Of a stretch of DNA of 64,000 bases, positions 35,453 through 43,806 are shown one piece after another. Source of the stretch: DATBHW01 sp035307385. Its GTDB lineage: Bacteria > Chloroflexota > Ktedonobacteria > Ktedonobacterales > DATBGS01. The translations under genes were made by a program, and so were the position numbers. The stretch lies in assembly GCA_035307385.1 (NCBI GenBank), contig DATGID010000106.1, forward strand, positions 1 to 64,000, read 5' to 3'. Positions within the stretch are counted from its first letter, which is position 1. Each line of letters begins with the position of its first letter. A model generated the notes under the pieces. That model was given only the letters and a program-made list of their open reading frames with translations, was not told the DNA's origin and did not search any database.

Positions 35453-36526
35453 TTATTGCCCTTCCCGTGTCAGGCGCAGCCGCTCCAGTTCGGCAAATCC
35501 GGCCTCAATGGCCGATTCCGCGCCGCAGTTGCGCGACGCCTGCCCCTCCGTAATGCCGTCCAGGCAGCGCCCCGTCTGCGCGTCATACATCACCATGCCT
35601 GCGTCATTCTCGCCGGTAAACCAGCCATACACGCGCAGCGCCAGATCACGATAGCGCGTCTCGCCCGTCGCGCGATAGAGCGCCGCAAGCCCCTGCATCA
35701 TCGGCGTCAGACAATAGGCGCACTGGTGCTCTTTCACCCCAGGAAACGCATAGAAAAAGCCTGCTGCCAGCGTCGGCTTAACCACGCGCTCCACCGTCTG
35801 CGCGCACGCCTCCAGATAGTCAGGGCGCTCCAGCCAGACGCCCGCCTCGGCCAGCGCCGGAAACTGATGATAGCCCCACAACCCCACGCGCTCTTGCTCC
35901 GGCTCATCGCGCAGATAACCATCCATACAGCCAAACAGATCAGCCGCCCATCTCTCCAACAGCCGCTGCACCTGCACGCGCACCGGCTCGGGCGGCTCCG
36001 CGCGCAGCACCTCCAACGCCGCCAGCGTCAGCACCCCCGTCACCTTGGCATAGCTGGCCGTTTCGGCTCGCGCGGGCAGCGGGCAGCTCAGCCAGGGCTC
36101 CAGCGCCTCTTCATCGCCCAACACGCGATAGGCCGCGCCCAGCGCCCACAGCGCCCGGCACGTCCACCACAGCCCGCCCGGATACGATGTCTGGCCGGTC
36201 ATATTGCGCTCGCCCGCCGGGTTCAAGATAAAATTGGTGAAGCGCCCATCCGCACCCTGCATATAGGGCAGGAAGCTCAGCCAGCGCCGCGCCAGATCGC
36301 GCCCCCGCTCGTTCCCTTCCTGTTCCCAGGCATGCAGACCCAGCACCACCGCCCGCGCTACATCATCCACACAGGCGGTGCCCTCCATCCCGCTGTCCGC
36401 CGCGATGAATGGCCGATACACCATCCCTTCGCCTGTCTCTATCGGTTCCGAATAGACTGCCAGCGCGGCAACCTCCCGGCCATCTGCCGGAAAGGTCCAC
36501 GTCAACGATGCAAGATGCTCAAACAC
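35453..36526 (-). CDS. Alpha/alpha-toroid (six-hairpin glycosidase-like) protein
   Basis: A 357-residue soluble protein whose repeated helical pairs and aromatic patches (GGLWWTCRALWALGAAYRVL, GLWGYHQFPALAEAGVWL) suggest an (alpha/alpha)6 toroid, as in unsaturated glucuronyl hydrolases, epimerases and related glycosidase-like families. I cannot name catalytic residues with confidence; D and E in DSGMEGTACVDD are candidates. No signal peptide. The start is GTG 36526 with AGGGAA upstream. Its partners are unclear; the TPR gene lies 131 bp upstream on the same strand. Confidence 0.65.
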   Translation of the reverse strand: MFEHLASLTWTFPADGREVAALAVYSEPIETGEGMVYRPFIAADSGMEGTACVDDVARAVVLGLHAWEQEGNERGRDLARRWLSFLPYMQGADGRFTNFILNPAGERNMTGQTSYPGGLWWTCRALWALGAAYRVLGDEEALEPWLSCPLPARAETASYAKVTGVLTLAALEVLRAEPPEPVRVQVQRLLERWAADLFGCMDGYLRDEPEQERVGLWGYHQFPALAEAGVWLERPDYLEACAQTVERVVKPTLAAGFFYAFPGVKEHQCAYCLTPMMQGLAALYRATGETRYRDLALRVYGWFTGENDAGMVMYDAQTGRCLDGITEGQASRNCGAESAIEAGFAELERLRLTREGQ

Positions 36527-36657
36527 CCATTCCCTCGTTCCTTCTCTGGCCCAGGCCGGGAAAGCGCTCTATCTGTCTGCGCTCCCGCGCATGCCTGGTA
36601 ACGTCACTGGAAGGAAGCAGCGCAACTTCCATGCCTTGCTCAGCAGGGACCAGCGCC

Positions 36658-38088
36658 TCAGTCCTCCTCTGCCTCCAGTTCAGCCGCCTTCTTATACGCT
36701 TCCTCGGCTTCAGCGCTTCTCCCCAGCTTCTTGAGGATGTCGCCCCTGAACTCATACGCCTTTGCCCAAGTGGGATTTTCCTCAATCCTTTGCTCAATCG
36801 CCGCCAGCGCCTGCTCATACGCTGCTGTCGCCTCGGCGTCTCTTCCCAGCTTCAGTAGCACATCGCCTCTGGAATGATACGATCTCCAGTCAGGGTCAGC
36901 TTCGATGGCGCGTTCAAACTCTGCCAGCGCCTCTTCATAACGCTGAAGATGGCTGAGCGCCTCGCCCCGTTCCCACATGTCGTCGGAAAATTCATAGCCC
37001 TTCAGGCGGCGCGCTTCATCATACGCTGCCAACGCCTCTTCATAGCGCTGCATCTCTTTCAACAGATGCCCTTTAAAGCGGTGCGCGTGCGTGTAGCCGG
37101 GTTTCAGCCGCAGCGCTTCATCATACGCCGCCAGCGCTTCCTCGTATCGTTTGAGATGCCGCAGCACATAGCCTTTGGAACTCCACGCGTTCGCGTCATC
37201 CGGCCTGATGCGCAGCGCCGCCTCATAGGCCGCCAGCGCCTCATCCAGTCGCCAACCATCCCACTCCAGCAGTTGAGCCTTATTGAGATACGCAATCCAG
37301 TTATATGGTTTGCGTTGGTTGATGCGCTCATACGCCGCCAGCGCGCCCTGCGTGGCCGCCTCGGCCTCATCGGTACGGCCCAGATGGCCCAGCTTGGTCC
37401 CCCATCTGTCCCAGGCTTCGGGATAGTCAGGGTCTAGCTCGACAGCGTGTTGGCATGCCGCAACTGCCTCTTCGTCGCGGTCCAAATACCAGAGCGCGTT
37501 TCCCTTGAGCAGATATGCCTCGGCGTTCTGCGGGTCGAGCGCAATCGCGCGCTCGCTGGCGGCCAGCGCTTGCTGATACGTCTCCTCGTCCTCCTCATCA
37601 ATTTCGCCATGCAGCCAAAGCGAGCGCGCCTTGCTCAGCCAGGCATCAACGTTCTCCGGGGCCAGTTGTATGGCCTGCTCATACGCCGCCAGCGCCTCTT
37701 CCTGCCGATAGAGCGCGTCCAGCGCATCCCCTTTGAGCACGTGTGCCCGCGCATTGGTCGAGTCTATCGTAAGAGCGCGCTCGCTGGCAGCCAGCGCTCG
37801 CTCATAGGCCGCCTCATCCGACGAAGCCAGATGCTCCCCAAAGACCAGGAAGACTTCGCTTCTTCCCAGCCAGGCATCGATGCACCGCGCGTCCAGACGA
37901 ATCGCCTGTTCAAAGGCCACCAGTGCCGCTTCCGGCTGATATAGTTCATCCAGCGTGTTGCCTTTGCCCACATATGCCTCGGCGCTCTCCGGCTGAAGCT
38001 GGATGGCCTCTTCATAGGCCGCTAGCGCCTGCTCATACTCCTCGGCCTCGAAATGCGCGCGCCCGCGCTGCAACGCCTCTTCTTCCAT
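36658..38088 (-). CDS. TPR-repeat protein
   Basis: A 476-residue protein built almost entirely of about eleven to twelve tetratricopeptide repeats (pattern AYEEAIQLQPESAEAYVGKG, recurring every 34 residues or slightly more). A scaffold or adaptor role is likely; the partner is unknown. There is no signal peptide or membrane segment. ATG at 38088 follows AAGGA; an in-frame ATG at 38184 would add a Cys-containing hydrophobic stretch and overlaps the opposite-strand promoter at 38178. Its highly repetitive DNA gives many spurious frames. Confidence 0.9.
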   Translation of the reverse strand: MEEEALQRGRAHFEAEEYEQALAAYEEAIQLQPESAEAYVGKGNTLDELYQPEAALVAFEQAIRLDARCIDAWLGRSEVFLVFGEHLASSDEAAYERALAASERALTIDSTNARAHVLKGDALDALYRQEEALAAYEQAIQLAPENVDAWLSKARSLWLHGEIDEEDEETYQQALAASERAIALDPQNAEAYLLKGNALWYLDRDEEAVAACQHAVELDPDYPEAWDRWGTKLGHLGRTDEAEAATQGALAAYERINQRKPYNWIAYLNKAQLLEWDGWRLDEALAAYEAALRIRPDDANAWSSKGYVLRHLKRYEEALAAYDEALRLKPGYTHAHRFKGHLLKEMQRYEEALAAYDEARRLKGYEFSDDMWERGEALSHLQRYEEALAEFERAIEADPDWRSYHSRGDVLLKLGRDAEATAAYEQALAAIEQRIEENPTWAKAYEFRGDILKKLGRSAEAEEAYKKAAELEAEED

Positions 38089-38177
38089 GTGTCCTTCTCC
38101 ATCGCCCGCCGGATGCCGCGCACGCCGCATCTGGCAGCCCAAAAGTCCCATCAGCGCGCAAAAAACGCGCCCAAAGC

Positions 38178-38206
38178 TTGACAATATCCATCAAGCAGGG
38201 TACAAT
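38178..38206 (+). promoter_or_regulatory. Strong promoter driving a structured leader
   Basis: TTGACA (38178-38183), a 17-bp spacer and TACAAT (38201-38206). The predicted start is near 38213, about 270 nt before the next plus-strand start codon. Confidence 0.8.
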
Positions 38207-38212
38207 TGCCCT

Positions 38213-38470
38213 ATCATCGCCTGCAAGGAGTCTTGCCCCAGCCACACAAACAACGTAACCACTTTTTTTGATTGACAACTGAAGATGGCTGATACGGCCA
38301 GTGGGTTAAACGCTGACCGTACCAAATAACCCCAATCCTGACACAGCCAGGAGTGAGGCTAGAGGGTATTGTACGCCATTCGACCCTCCAGCGGCTCTCC
38401 TGAAACCATTCGCCTTTCCGGCGCAGGTTCGGGGAGCCGCTTCGTTGTGGCCCCATTGGGGCCACGCCAC
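38213..38470 (+). ncRNA. Candidate structured 5' leader (cis-regulatory RNA)
   Basis: Between a consensus promoter and the Shine-Dalgarno of the gene at 38485 lies about 260 nt with consecutive hairpins. They are: GGGTTA (38303-38308) with TAACCC (38327-38332); GAGGGT (38362-38367) with ACCCTC (38383-38388); a compound stem of ten pairs (38391-38400 with 38431-38440, one G-U) enclosing GAAACC/GGTTC and CGCC/GGCG; and GTGGCCCC/GGGGCCAC (38447-38465). CCTCC at 38385-38389 could pair with the Shine-Dalgarno GGAGG, which offers a switching mechanism. I could not match it by eye to a known riboswitch. Confidence 0.5.
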
Positions 38471-38484
38471 CGGAGGTATATGCC

Positions 38485-38886
38485 ATGCTCTTACCCTTCC
38501 GTCGTTCATCTCGCCCGTCTCTCGCCCGCCGCGCCTGGGAAGTGGACGCGCTGTTGTCTCCGCTGTCGCCCGTCGTGCGCGACCTGCTGCGTCCCTGGCT
38601 GCTGGCCCCGACCGATCCGCGCCGCTGGCCTCCACCGGAGACCTTCGAGGCGCGGCGCTGGCCCATCAGCCCGGAAGAGGCCGACGACCAGTCTCGCCCA
38701 ACCGCCAGCACACTGCTGCGCGAGGAACTGCGCGCCGTCCGGCAGACCCTGGACCTGCCATCCAATACCCTCAGTGGGCTGACGCGCAACGGCTTGCTGG
38801 CGGCGCATGGGCTGCGGCTGCGCCAGTTGGAGCGCTGGCTCTGGCCCTTCTACGCCGCCCGCGAGATCAAACGCATGATTCGATAA
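38485..38886 (+). CDS. Small basic protein of unknown function
   Basis: A 133-residue protein rich in Arg, Leu, Trp and Pro, without membrane segments. I do not recognise the family. GGAGGT lies nine bases before ATG 38485. The protein has an internal Pro/Trp-rich segment (DPRRWPPPETFEARRWPISP) and a helical C-terminal half. A strong promoter and structured leader precede it, which supports reality of the gene. A weak hairpin (ATGCCCC/GGGGCAT, 38888-38919) follows. Confidence 0.65.
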   Translation: MLLPFRRSSRPSLARRAWEVDALLSPLSPVVRDLLRPWLLAPTDPRRWPPPETFEARRWPISPEEADDQSRPTASTLLREELRAVRQTLDLPSNTLSGLTRNGLLAAHGLRLRQLERWLWPFYAAREIKRMIR

Positions 38887-39099
38887 AATGCCCCAAACCG
38901 GGCGTGCCGAGCGGGGCATCCGCTCCCGACCACCGTCACGCGCTTGACAGGTGTGCTATCCTGATGTGTGATATCTTGTATGGCTGGCGCCTGATCTTTA
39001 CAAGCAGCGCACCATCGCAGGCGCAAGCGCCCGCTGCCAGAGGCGCTACTATAGGATGGATGAGCGCGCCAGTTGCGCTCAACGAAGGAGTTTGTATCG

Positions 39100-39795
39100 A
39101 TGAGTCTTTCTCTGGAAATTGCCAGGCGCGCCCTGGACGCCAGTCGGGCGCGGGCGCGTGAGTTCGGCTGCCAGGTCAGCATCGCGCTGGTTGACAGCGC
39201 GGGTCACCTCGTCGCGTTTGAGCGCATGATGGCCCCCTACGCCTGGGCCACCGCAGGCATCGCCACCGCCAAGGCCACCTCAGCCGTCATGTTCAATCAA
39301 TCCACCTCCGATATTAGCCGCTGGGCGGGCGAGATTCCTGGCTTCGCCACCAGCATGGCAAGCATGACCCAGGGCAAGTTTATCATGGCTCCCGGCGGCT
39401 GGCCCATTCGCGGCCCCAACGGCGTCACCGTTGGCGCAATTGGCATCAGCGGCGGCAACGCCCCAGGGCGAGACGACGACATCGCCCGCGCAGGCGTGGA
39501 TGCCGCGCAAGCCGCCCTCTACGCCGATTTCCAGCGGCGCGTGGCAGCGCAGTCAGCCGCGCAGCCCCCTGCGCCACAGGCTCCCGCGTCACAAGCGCCC
39601 GCGCCGCAGCCAGCGCCCACCCCTGCGCCTGCTCAGCCCCAGGCAGCCCCGGCTACCGTCGATCTTGGGCAGTCGGAGCCAGCCGCCTCTGTCTATATGC
39701 CGGTCGTTACCGCTGAAAGCGCCGCGCCTTCCAGCAGCAGCGAAGTCGTAGACGCAGACGATCAGCCCACCATCTCCACTGATCGCCCCAGCTAA
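39100..39795 (+). CDS. GlcG/HbpS-family protein with Ala/Pro-rich tail
   Basis: A 231-residue protein. The GlcG/HbpS (DUF336) domain (1-145) shows VSIALVDSAGHLVAFERM, AWATAGIATAKATSAVMF and the C-terminal GAIGISGGNAPGRDDDIA. Family members bind haem or act in oxidative-stress sensing and glycolate or cobalamin-related pathways. The last 85 residues are a low-complexity Ala/Pro/Gln linker ending in an acidic Ser-rich stretch, unusual for the family. AAGGAG lies ten bases before ATG 39100. A possible -35 (TTGACA, 38944-38949) lacks a good -10. Confidence 0.85.
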   Translation: MSLSLEIARRALDASRARAREFGCQVSIALVDSAGHLVAFERMMAPYAWATAGIATAKATSAVMFNQSTSDISRWAGEIPGFATSMASMTQGKFIMAPGGWPIRGPNGVTVGAIGISGGNAPGRDDDIARAGVDAAQAALYADFQRRVAAQSAAQPPAPQAPASQAPAPQPAPTPAPAQPQAAPATVDLGQSEPAASVYMPVVTAESAAPSSSSEVVDADDQPTISTDRPS

Positions 39796-39824
39796 GCCCA
39801 ATACCGAAACAGCAAGACACAAGC

Positions 39825-39855
39825 GGCCCATCCGAAACCTGGTTTCGGATGGGCC
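39825..39855. terminator. Hairpin after the GlcG/HbpS gene
   Basis: A 15-bp perfect inverted repeat with a single central base (39825-39839 and 39841-39855) lies 30 bp after the stop. No U-tract. Confidence 0.6.
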
Positions 39856-39907
39856 GGACTATCTGCTTTCCAATTTTTCCACCCCCTAGAAATTCCCTCC
39901 TTTTCTC

Positions 39908-39950
39908 TTGACAAATCGCCGATCATCAGTTATTATTCCGATAGATGATC
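39908..39950 (+). promoter_or_regulatory. Promoter and operator of the second TetR gene
   Basis: TTGACA (39908-39913), a 17-bp spacer and TATTAT (39931-39936) make a near-consensus promoter. The inverted repeat GATCATC (39921-39927) and GATGATC (39944-39950) brackets the -10, a typical TetR autorepressor site. Confidence 0.75.
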
Positions 39951-39978
39951 AAAAATAATTCAACGAAAGGAAGCTGAG

Positions 39979-40608
39979 GTGGGAATCAAACAGCGGCGAG
40001 AACGCGAGCGGCAGGAAATCCGGCAGAGCATTCTCTCGGCGGCGCGCGCGATTGCCGTTGAAGACGGCTGGCAGGCCGTCACCACGCGCAAAGTGGCTGA
40101 GCGCATCGAATATAGCCAGCCCACCATTTATGAATACTTTGAGAACAAAGAGGCCATCCTGTTCGCGCTGCTGCGCGAGGGATACGAGCAGTTGGTGGCA
40201 GTGGTGCAGGCAGCATTCAACTCTACCGATGATCCTGAGGCGCGCCTGCTCGCCATGAGCGAAGCCTATTGGGATTTCGCTTTTCGAAGTCCCGAGTTGT
40301 ATCAGGTCATGCATGGCCTGGCTGGAACCTCCTCTGGATGGTTTTCTGAGCGGCATCCTGAGCCACCAGCCGAGGTCAGAGAAAGCTTTACCCTGGCGCG
40401 CGAAGCCGTCGAACAGTGGGCCACGTCCAAAGCGCTTGAACTGCCGAACCTGAGAGACCTCGTGGAAGTGCGCCGGGGCTTGCTGCACGGGCTGATCACC
40501 CTCGCGATGGCTGGCCGCATTCCCGGGGGACCAGACCACGCCAAACACATCATGCTGGAGGCGATGCGCGACCTGCTCTTCGCCTGGAGCCATCGTCCGC
40601 AGGGATAA
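39979..40608 (+). CDS. TetR-family regulator
   Basis: A 209-residue regulator. The HTH (about 15-60) has AARAIAVEDGWQAVTTRKVA and YSQPTIYEYFENKEAILF; the C-terminal part resembles the TetR_C group with a WHG-like element (RRGLLHGLITLAMAGRIPGG). The start is GTG 39979 with AAAGGA upstream. The inverted repeat over its promoter suggests autorepression. The monooxygenase-like gene 57 bp downstream is a probable co-regulated target. Confidence 0.92.
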   Translation: MGIKQRRERERQEIRQSILSAARAIAVEDGWQAVTTRKVAERIEYSQPTIYEYFENKEAILFALLREGYEQLVAVVQAAFNSTDDPEARLLAMSEAYWDFAFRSPELYQVMHGLAGTSSGWFSERHPEPPAEVRESFTLAREAVEQWATSKALELPNLRDLVEVRRGLLHGLITLAMAGRIPGGPDHAKHIMLEAMRDLLFAWSHRPQG

Positions 40609-40664
40609 GCGTTCTTTTTTTGCTGTTTTCCGATCTTAGATCAGTCTTTCAGGAGGAGAAACAC

Positions 40665-40985
40665 ATGCACATTTCGCAAGAGGGCAATCTGGTCACATTG
40701 ATCAATGTATTTGAGACGACACCCGAGCAGCAGCAGGCGCTGATCGAGCAGTGGATTCGCTTCACCGAAGCGGTGAAGGATGAGTCGGGCTTTATCGCGG
40801 CGGCGCTGCACAAAAGCACCGACGGCACGCGCGTCATCAACTACGCGCACTGGCGCTCTCAGGCAGACTTTGATAACTTCCTCAGGCAGCATGGCGCGGA
40901 CTTCGCGCAGTTCGGCCAGAACTCCTTGCGCATGGACCCACATACCTACGAGGTGGTCTATCTCCATGAGCAGGCTGGCAGTTGA
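40665..40985 (+). CDS. Antibiotic-biosynthesis-monooxygenase (ABM) domain protein
   Basis: A 106-residue ferredoxin-like alpha/beta-barrel protein. The ABM pattern appears as VTLINVFETTPEQQQALIEQW, then FIAAALHKSTDGTRVINYAHW. Small ABM proteins act as cofactor-free oxygenases or haem-degrading enzymes; no specific substrate can be read here. AGGAGG lies eight bases before ATG 40665. Located directly after a TetR gene, it may protect against or degrade the TetR ligand. Confidence 0.88.
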   Translation: MHISQEGNLVTLINVFETTPEQQQALIEQWIRFTEAVKDESGFIAAALHKSTDGTRVINYAHWRSQADFDNFLRQHGADFAQFGQNSLRMDPHTYEVVYLHEQAGS

Positions 40986-41002
40986 GGGACAGTGCCCTGG
41001 CC

Positions 41003-41042
41003 GAGTGGGAGCAGGAGTAGATGCCCGCCCCTGCTCCCACTC
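41003..41042. terminator. Hairpin between convergent ABM and DUF1634 genes
   Basis: A 13-bp perfect stem (41003-41015 with 41030-41042) and a 14-nt loop between stops at 40985 and 41051. Confidence 0.65.
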
Positions 41043-41050
41043 CTGTACGC

Positions 41051-41518
41051 TTACGACGCCTTGCCCAGCAGGAAACTAATTACCAGAATCAGCAGCACAA
41101 ACAGCGTGATGAGCACATAGGCGTAGTCGCGCTCCAGCGCAAAGATCACCACCGACGCCGCCACGCGAATGACCGGCGTCGCAATCAGCAGCAGCAGCCC
41201 CAGCGCGATGAGCGCATACGGCTTGAACTGCGCTAGCCCGGCCAGCACATCGGCAGGATTGTTCGGGAAAGCCGATAGCCGGTTCGGCCCATACTGCACC
41301 AGTTGGGCCAGATTGCCGAACGAGCCGGGATAGCCCGTATGTTGGGTCGCAAACAGCAGAACCACACCCAGCGCGATCAAGACCGCGCTGGCAAACACGC
41401 CCACGCGCAGAATCCAGCCGATGATCTCTTCGGTAGGAAACTCCTTGCGCGCCGAAGCTGGCGCGGCATCCGACGTGGGGGTCGCTTCTTCAGGTGCGGG
41501 TGGTTGCTCTTCTGCCAT
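41051..41518 (-). CDS. DUF1634 membrane protein
   Basis: A 155-residue protein with three hydrophobic segments (about 34-55, 98-118, 130-152) after a Pro/Ala-rich N-terminus. The DUF1634 family is often encoded next to TauE/SafE permeases, as here: only four bases separate the two genes. It is probably an accessory subunit of the anion exporter. Confidence 0.85.
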   Translation of the reverse strand: MAEEQPPAPEEATPTSDAAPASARKEFPTEEIIGWILRVGVFASAVLIALGVVLLFATQHTGYPGSFGNLAQLVQYGPNRLSAFPNNPADVLAGLAQFKPYALIALGLLLLIATPVIRVAASVVIFALERDYAYVLITLFVLLILVISFLLGKAS

Positions 41519-41522
41519 ATGA

Positions 41523-42410
41523 TCAAATACCTACTCCAAAGGCGCGCAAAAACATCTCGATTGCCGTCAGCACCAGCACCACCGCAAAAATCTGGCGAAT
41601 CACCGTGCCGCGTGTCCGAATCAGCAACTGCGCGCCCAGCAGCGCGCCCGCCAGCACGCCCAGCGCCACCGGAGCCGCGATCACCGGATTGATATCGCCG
41701 CGCGAAAAATACACGCCCGCGCTCGCCGCCGCCGTCACGCCAATCATAAAATTGCTCGTCGTCGTCGAGGCTTTCATGGGAATACGCATGGCAATATCCA
41801 TCGCCGGAACTTTCAGCACGCCGCCGCCAATGCCCAGCAGCCCGGAAACCATTCCGGCAATGTACATCAAGCCAAAGCCCAGCGGCACCCCCTGCACGCG
41901 ATACCCAATCTTACGCTTCACCGCCGTATCGTAATATTCACCATCCAGGCGCAGCCGACGCGCCAGCCTGCGACCCAGGCTCGGACTGACATCGGGCGTG
42001 CGGCGCAGCGTTTCCGGGTCCAACGCGCCCGCCATCGACGCCTGCTCCATCTTGCCGCGCTGAAGCATCACCACGCACGAATAGAGCATAATGATGCCGA
42101 ACACAAAGAAGAGTACTGGCCCGGCCAGATAGCCACCGACAAACGCGCCCGTAATCGCGCCCGCCGTCGTCGCCACCTCCAAAAACATGCCGATGCGCAG
42201 ATTGCTGATGCGGTCACGGATATAGCGCACCGCCGATCCGCTGGAGGTTGCAATCACCGAGACAATCGAAGCGCCAATCGCAAAGTGGATATCGATACCG
42301 AAGAGGATGGTCAACGCGGGGATAACAATGATGCCACCACCCAACCCCAGCAGCGCGCCGACGGTCCCGGCCACCAGGGAGGTCACAAAAACCAGCAGCA
42401 GAAACAACAA
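41523..42410 (-). CDS. TauE/SafE-family (TSUP) anion permease
   Basis: A 295-residue TSUP transporter. The two repeated signature regions are visible: AGTVGALLGLGGGIIVIPAL near the N-terminus and GMVSGLLGIGGGVLKVPAM near residue 190. It likely exports sulfite, sulfonate or another organosulfur anion. The start is a TTG (42410, with a second TTG three bases inside); a GGAAAGGA site lies somewhat far upstream, so the N-terminus is uncertain. It is co-transcribed with the DUF1634 gene. Confidence 0.88.
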   Translation of the reverse strand: MLFLLLVFVTSLVAGTVGALLGLGGGIIVIPALTILFGIDIHFAIGASIVSVIATSSGSAVRYIRDRISNLRIGMFLEVATTAGAITGAFVGGYLAGPVLFFVFGIIMLYSCVVMLQRGKMEQASMAGALDPETLRRTPDVSPSLGRRLARRLRLDGEYYDTAVKRKIGYRVQGVPLGFGLMYIAGMVSGLLGIGGGVLKVPAMDIAMRIPMKASTTTSNFMIGVTAAASAGVYFSRGDINPVIAAPVALGVLAGALLGAQLLIRTRGTVIRQIFAVVLVLTAIEMFLRAFGVGI

Positions 42411-42526
42411 TACCGGAAGATGCAGCGGCGTATCCTTCCTTTCCTTCCGATGATGCGGCAGTCGTATTGTAGCACATCAGGTTTGCTGGCATCCAGGCGT
42501 CGGCAAACCTGAGGCGCGCTGGCCCC

Positions 42527-43642
42527 TTAGATGGTCCCCGCCACGAACGCCTGACGACGAAGCCTCCAGACGGCCAGCAGGAACGCAACCAGCGTAGTCG
42601 TCAGCAGCACACCCACATCCAGCAAGTTGCTGTTGAATGTCCCCACGCGCTGGATCGCGTTGTTGGCCCCATCAGCGAGATAGTAGGTCGGCAGAATTTT
42701 GACCACATCCGTGATCGGATTGCTAGCGATGAACGGGGCCAGCGGGACGATCACGCCTGGGAGGAGAAAGAGGAAGATAGATAGCCCACTGACCACCTGC
42801 GCAGCGCTCGCCGTGTGAAAGTGCACGCCAAAGAGCAGCCCCAGCGCCAGGGTCATGCACGCGCCAAGCAGGATATAGAGCAGCAGCAGCGGAGCGTTGC
42901 CCTCAAACCCACCCAGCAGCGCCATCACCCCAACCGAGAGCAGCAGTTGATAGGCCAGGGTGACCAGCACCTTGCCCACCAGGAGGTCGCCGAGCGCGCC
43001 AGGTGACACCAGCAGCCAGCGGAGCGTTTGTTTCTCCTTTTCTTCAATGACCAGCCCAGACAAGAGGCTTAGCCCCACGGCCAACGAGATCGGCATCATC
43101 AAGATACTGTAGATTGTGCCCAGGGTCGGCGGGCTGGCTGGCGTTTGCCCGGTGTTGATAGCCTCGGTCGCAAGCTCGAGCGGCGGACGGGGCGTCGCAA
43201 CCGTGCGCGCGTAATACAAGACGACCCCTTGCAACGTGGCGCGCTGCTGGGCGTCCAGCGTGGCACCATTGAGATAGAGGGTGACGTGTGGCTGGCCCCC
43301 GGCTCGCAGGTGCTGCTCGAAGTCAGTGGGGATGATCAGGCCCACATCATATGGGTGAGCGCCGTGGGTCGCAAAGGCTGCGCTGACCGCGTCTGCCGAG
43401 GTGGCCTCGGTGATCTGGGCACTCGTGAGGGTGCTGCTGACGAACTGGGGCAAAGGTGACTGTCCGGGATTGTAGACCAGCAGCGTCGTGGGCATTGGCT
43501 GGCCGTTGCCTGCCAGATGGCTGATGAGCAGCCAGATCAGCCCCAGAAACAGCGGGCCAAGCAGGGCACCAAGTTTATACCTATCCAGCCAGAAATCTAG
43601 CGCGTCTTTGCGTGCCATGGCGAGTATCATGCGAGGGTGCAT
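42527..43642 (-). CDS. ABC-2 type permease
   Basis: A 371-residue integral membrane subunit of an ABC exporter. One N-terminal membrane segment is followed by a large extracytoplasmic domain (about 45-165) and five clustered C-terminal segments, the ABC-2/NatB-like layout. ATG at 43642 has GGAGGA six bases upstream. It lies downstream of a second ABC-2 permease and the ATPase on the same strand, but a terminator-like hairpin and a possible ATPase remnant sit in the 164-bp gap before it. Confidence 0.85.
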   Translation of the reverse strand: MHPRMILAMARKDALDFWLDRYKLGALLGPLFLGLIWLLISHLAGNGQPMPTTLLVYNPGQSPLPQFVSSTLTSAQITEATSADAVSAAFATHGAHPYDVGLIIPTDFEQHLRAGGQPHVTLYLNGATLDAQQRATLQGVVLYYARTVATPRPPLELATEAINTGQTPASPPTLGTIYSILMMPISLAVGLSLLSGLVIEEKEKQTLRWLLVSPGALGDLLVGKVLVTLAYQLLLSVGVMALLGGFEGNAPLLLLYILLGACMTLALGLLFGVHFHTASAAQVVSGLSIFLFLLPGVIVPLAPFIASNPITDVVKILPTYYLADGANNAIQRVGTFNSNLLDVGVLLTTTLVAFLLAVWRLRRQAFVAGTI

Positions 43643-43644
43643 GA

Positions 43645-43755
43645 TGCTTCCTCCTCTCCACGCCGGGCGTTCGCCCGCGATGTCAATCAAGACCTCTTCC
43701 AATGTCGCCCCACGTGAGTCATCATCAGGTGTTGGCGCATGCCGTTGGAAAAGGC
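43645..43755 (-). pseudogene. Possible C-terminal remnant of a second ABC ATPase
   Basis: In frame with and just before the permease start, the minus strand encodes ATLEEVLIDIAGE, which looks like the usual C-terminus of DrrA/NatA-type ATPases (PSLEDIFIEMVG is the version in the neighbour at 45272-46225). No ATPase body, start or stop accompanies it. The simplest reading is deletion of an ATPase gene that once paired with this permease, but chance resemblance over about 13 residues is possible. Confidence 0.3.
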
Positions 43756-43785
43756 GCGCACCGGGTCTTTGGCCCGGGCGCGCAG
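43748..43785 (-). terminator. Terminator-like hairpin between the two permease genes
   Basis: On the minus strand a GC-rich imperfect stem (GCGCGC and CCGGG arms with one bulge) is followed by CCTTTTCC, 22-59 bp after the first permease stop. Confidence 0.5.
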
Positions 43786-43806
43786 ACGTTTCTTTCACCC
43801 TGCTCG

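Noticed and set aside
36658..38088. Regular repeats of about 102 bp
   Set aside because: They are the DNA of TPR units within one protein, not a CRISPR array or satellite.
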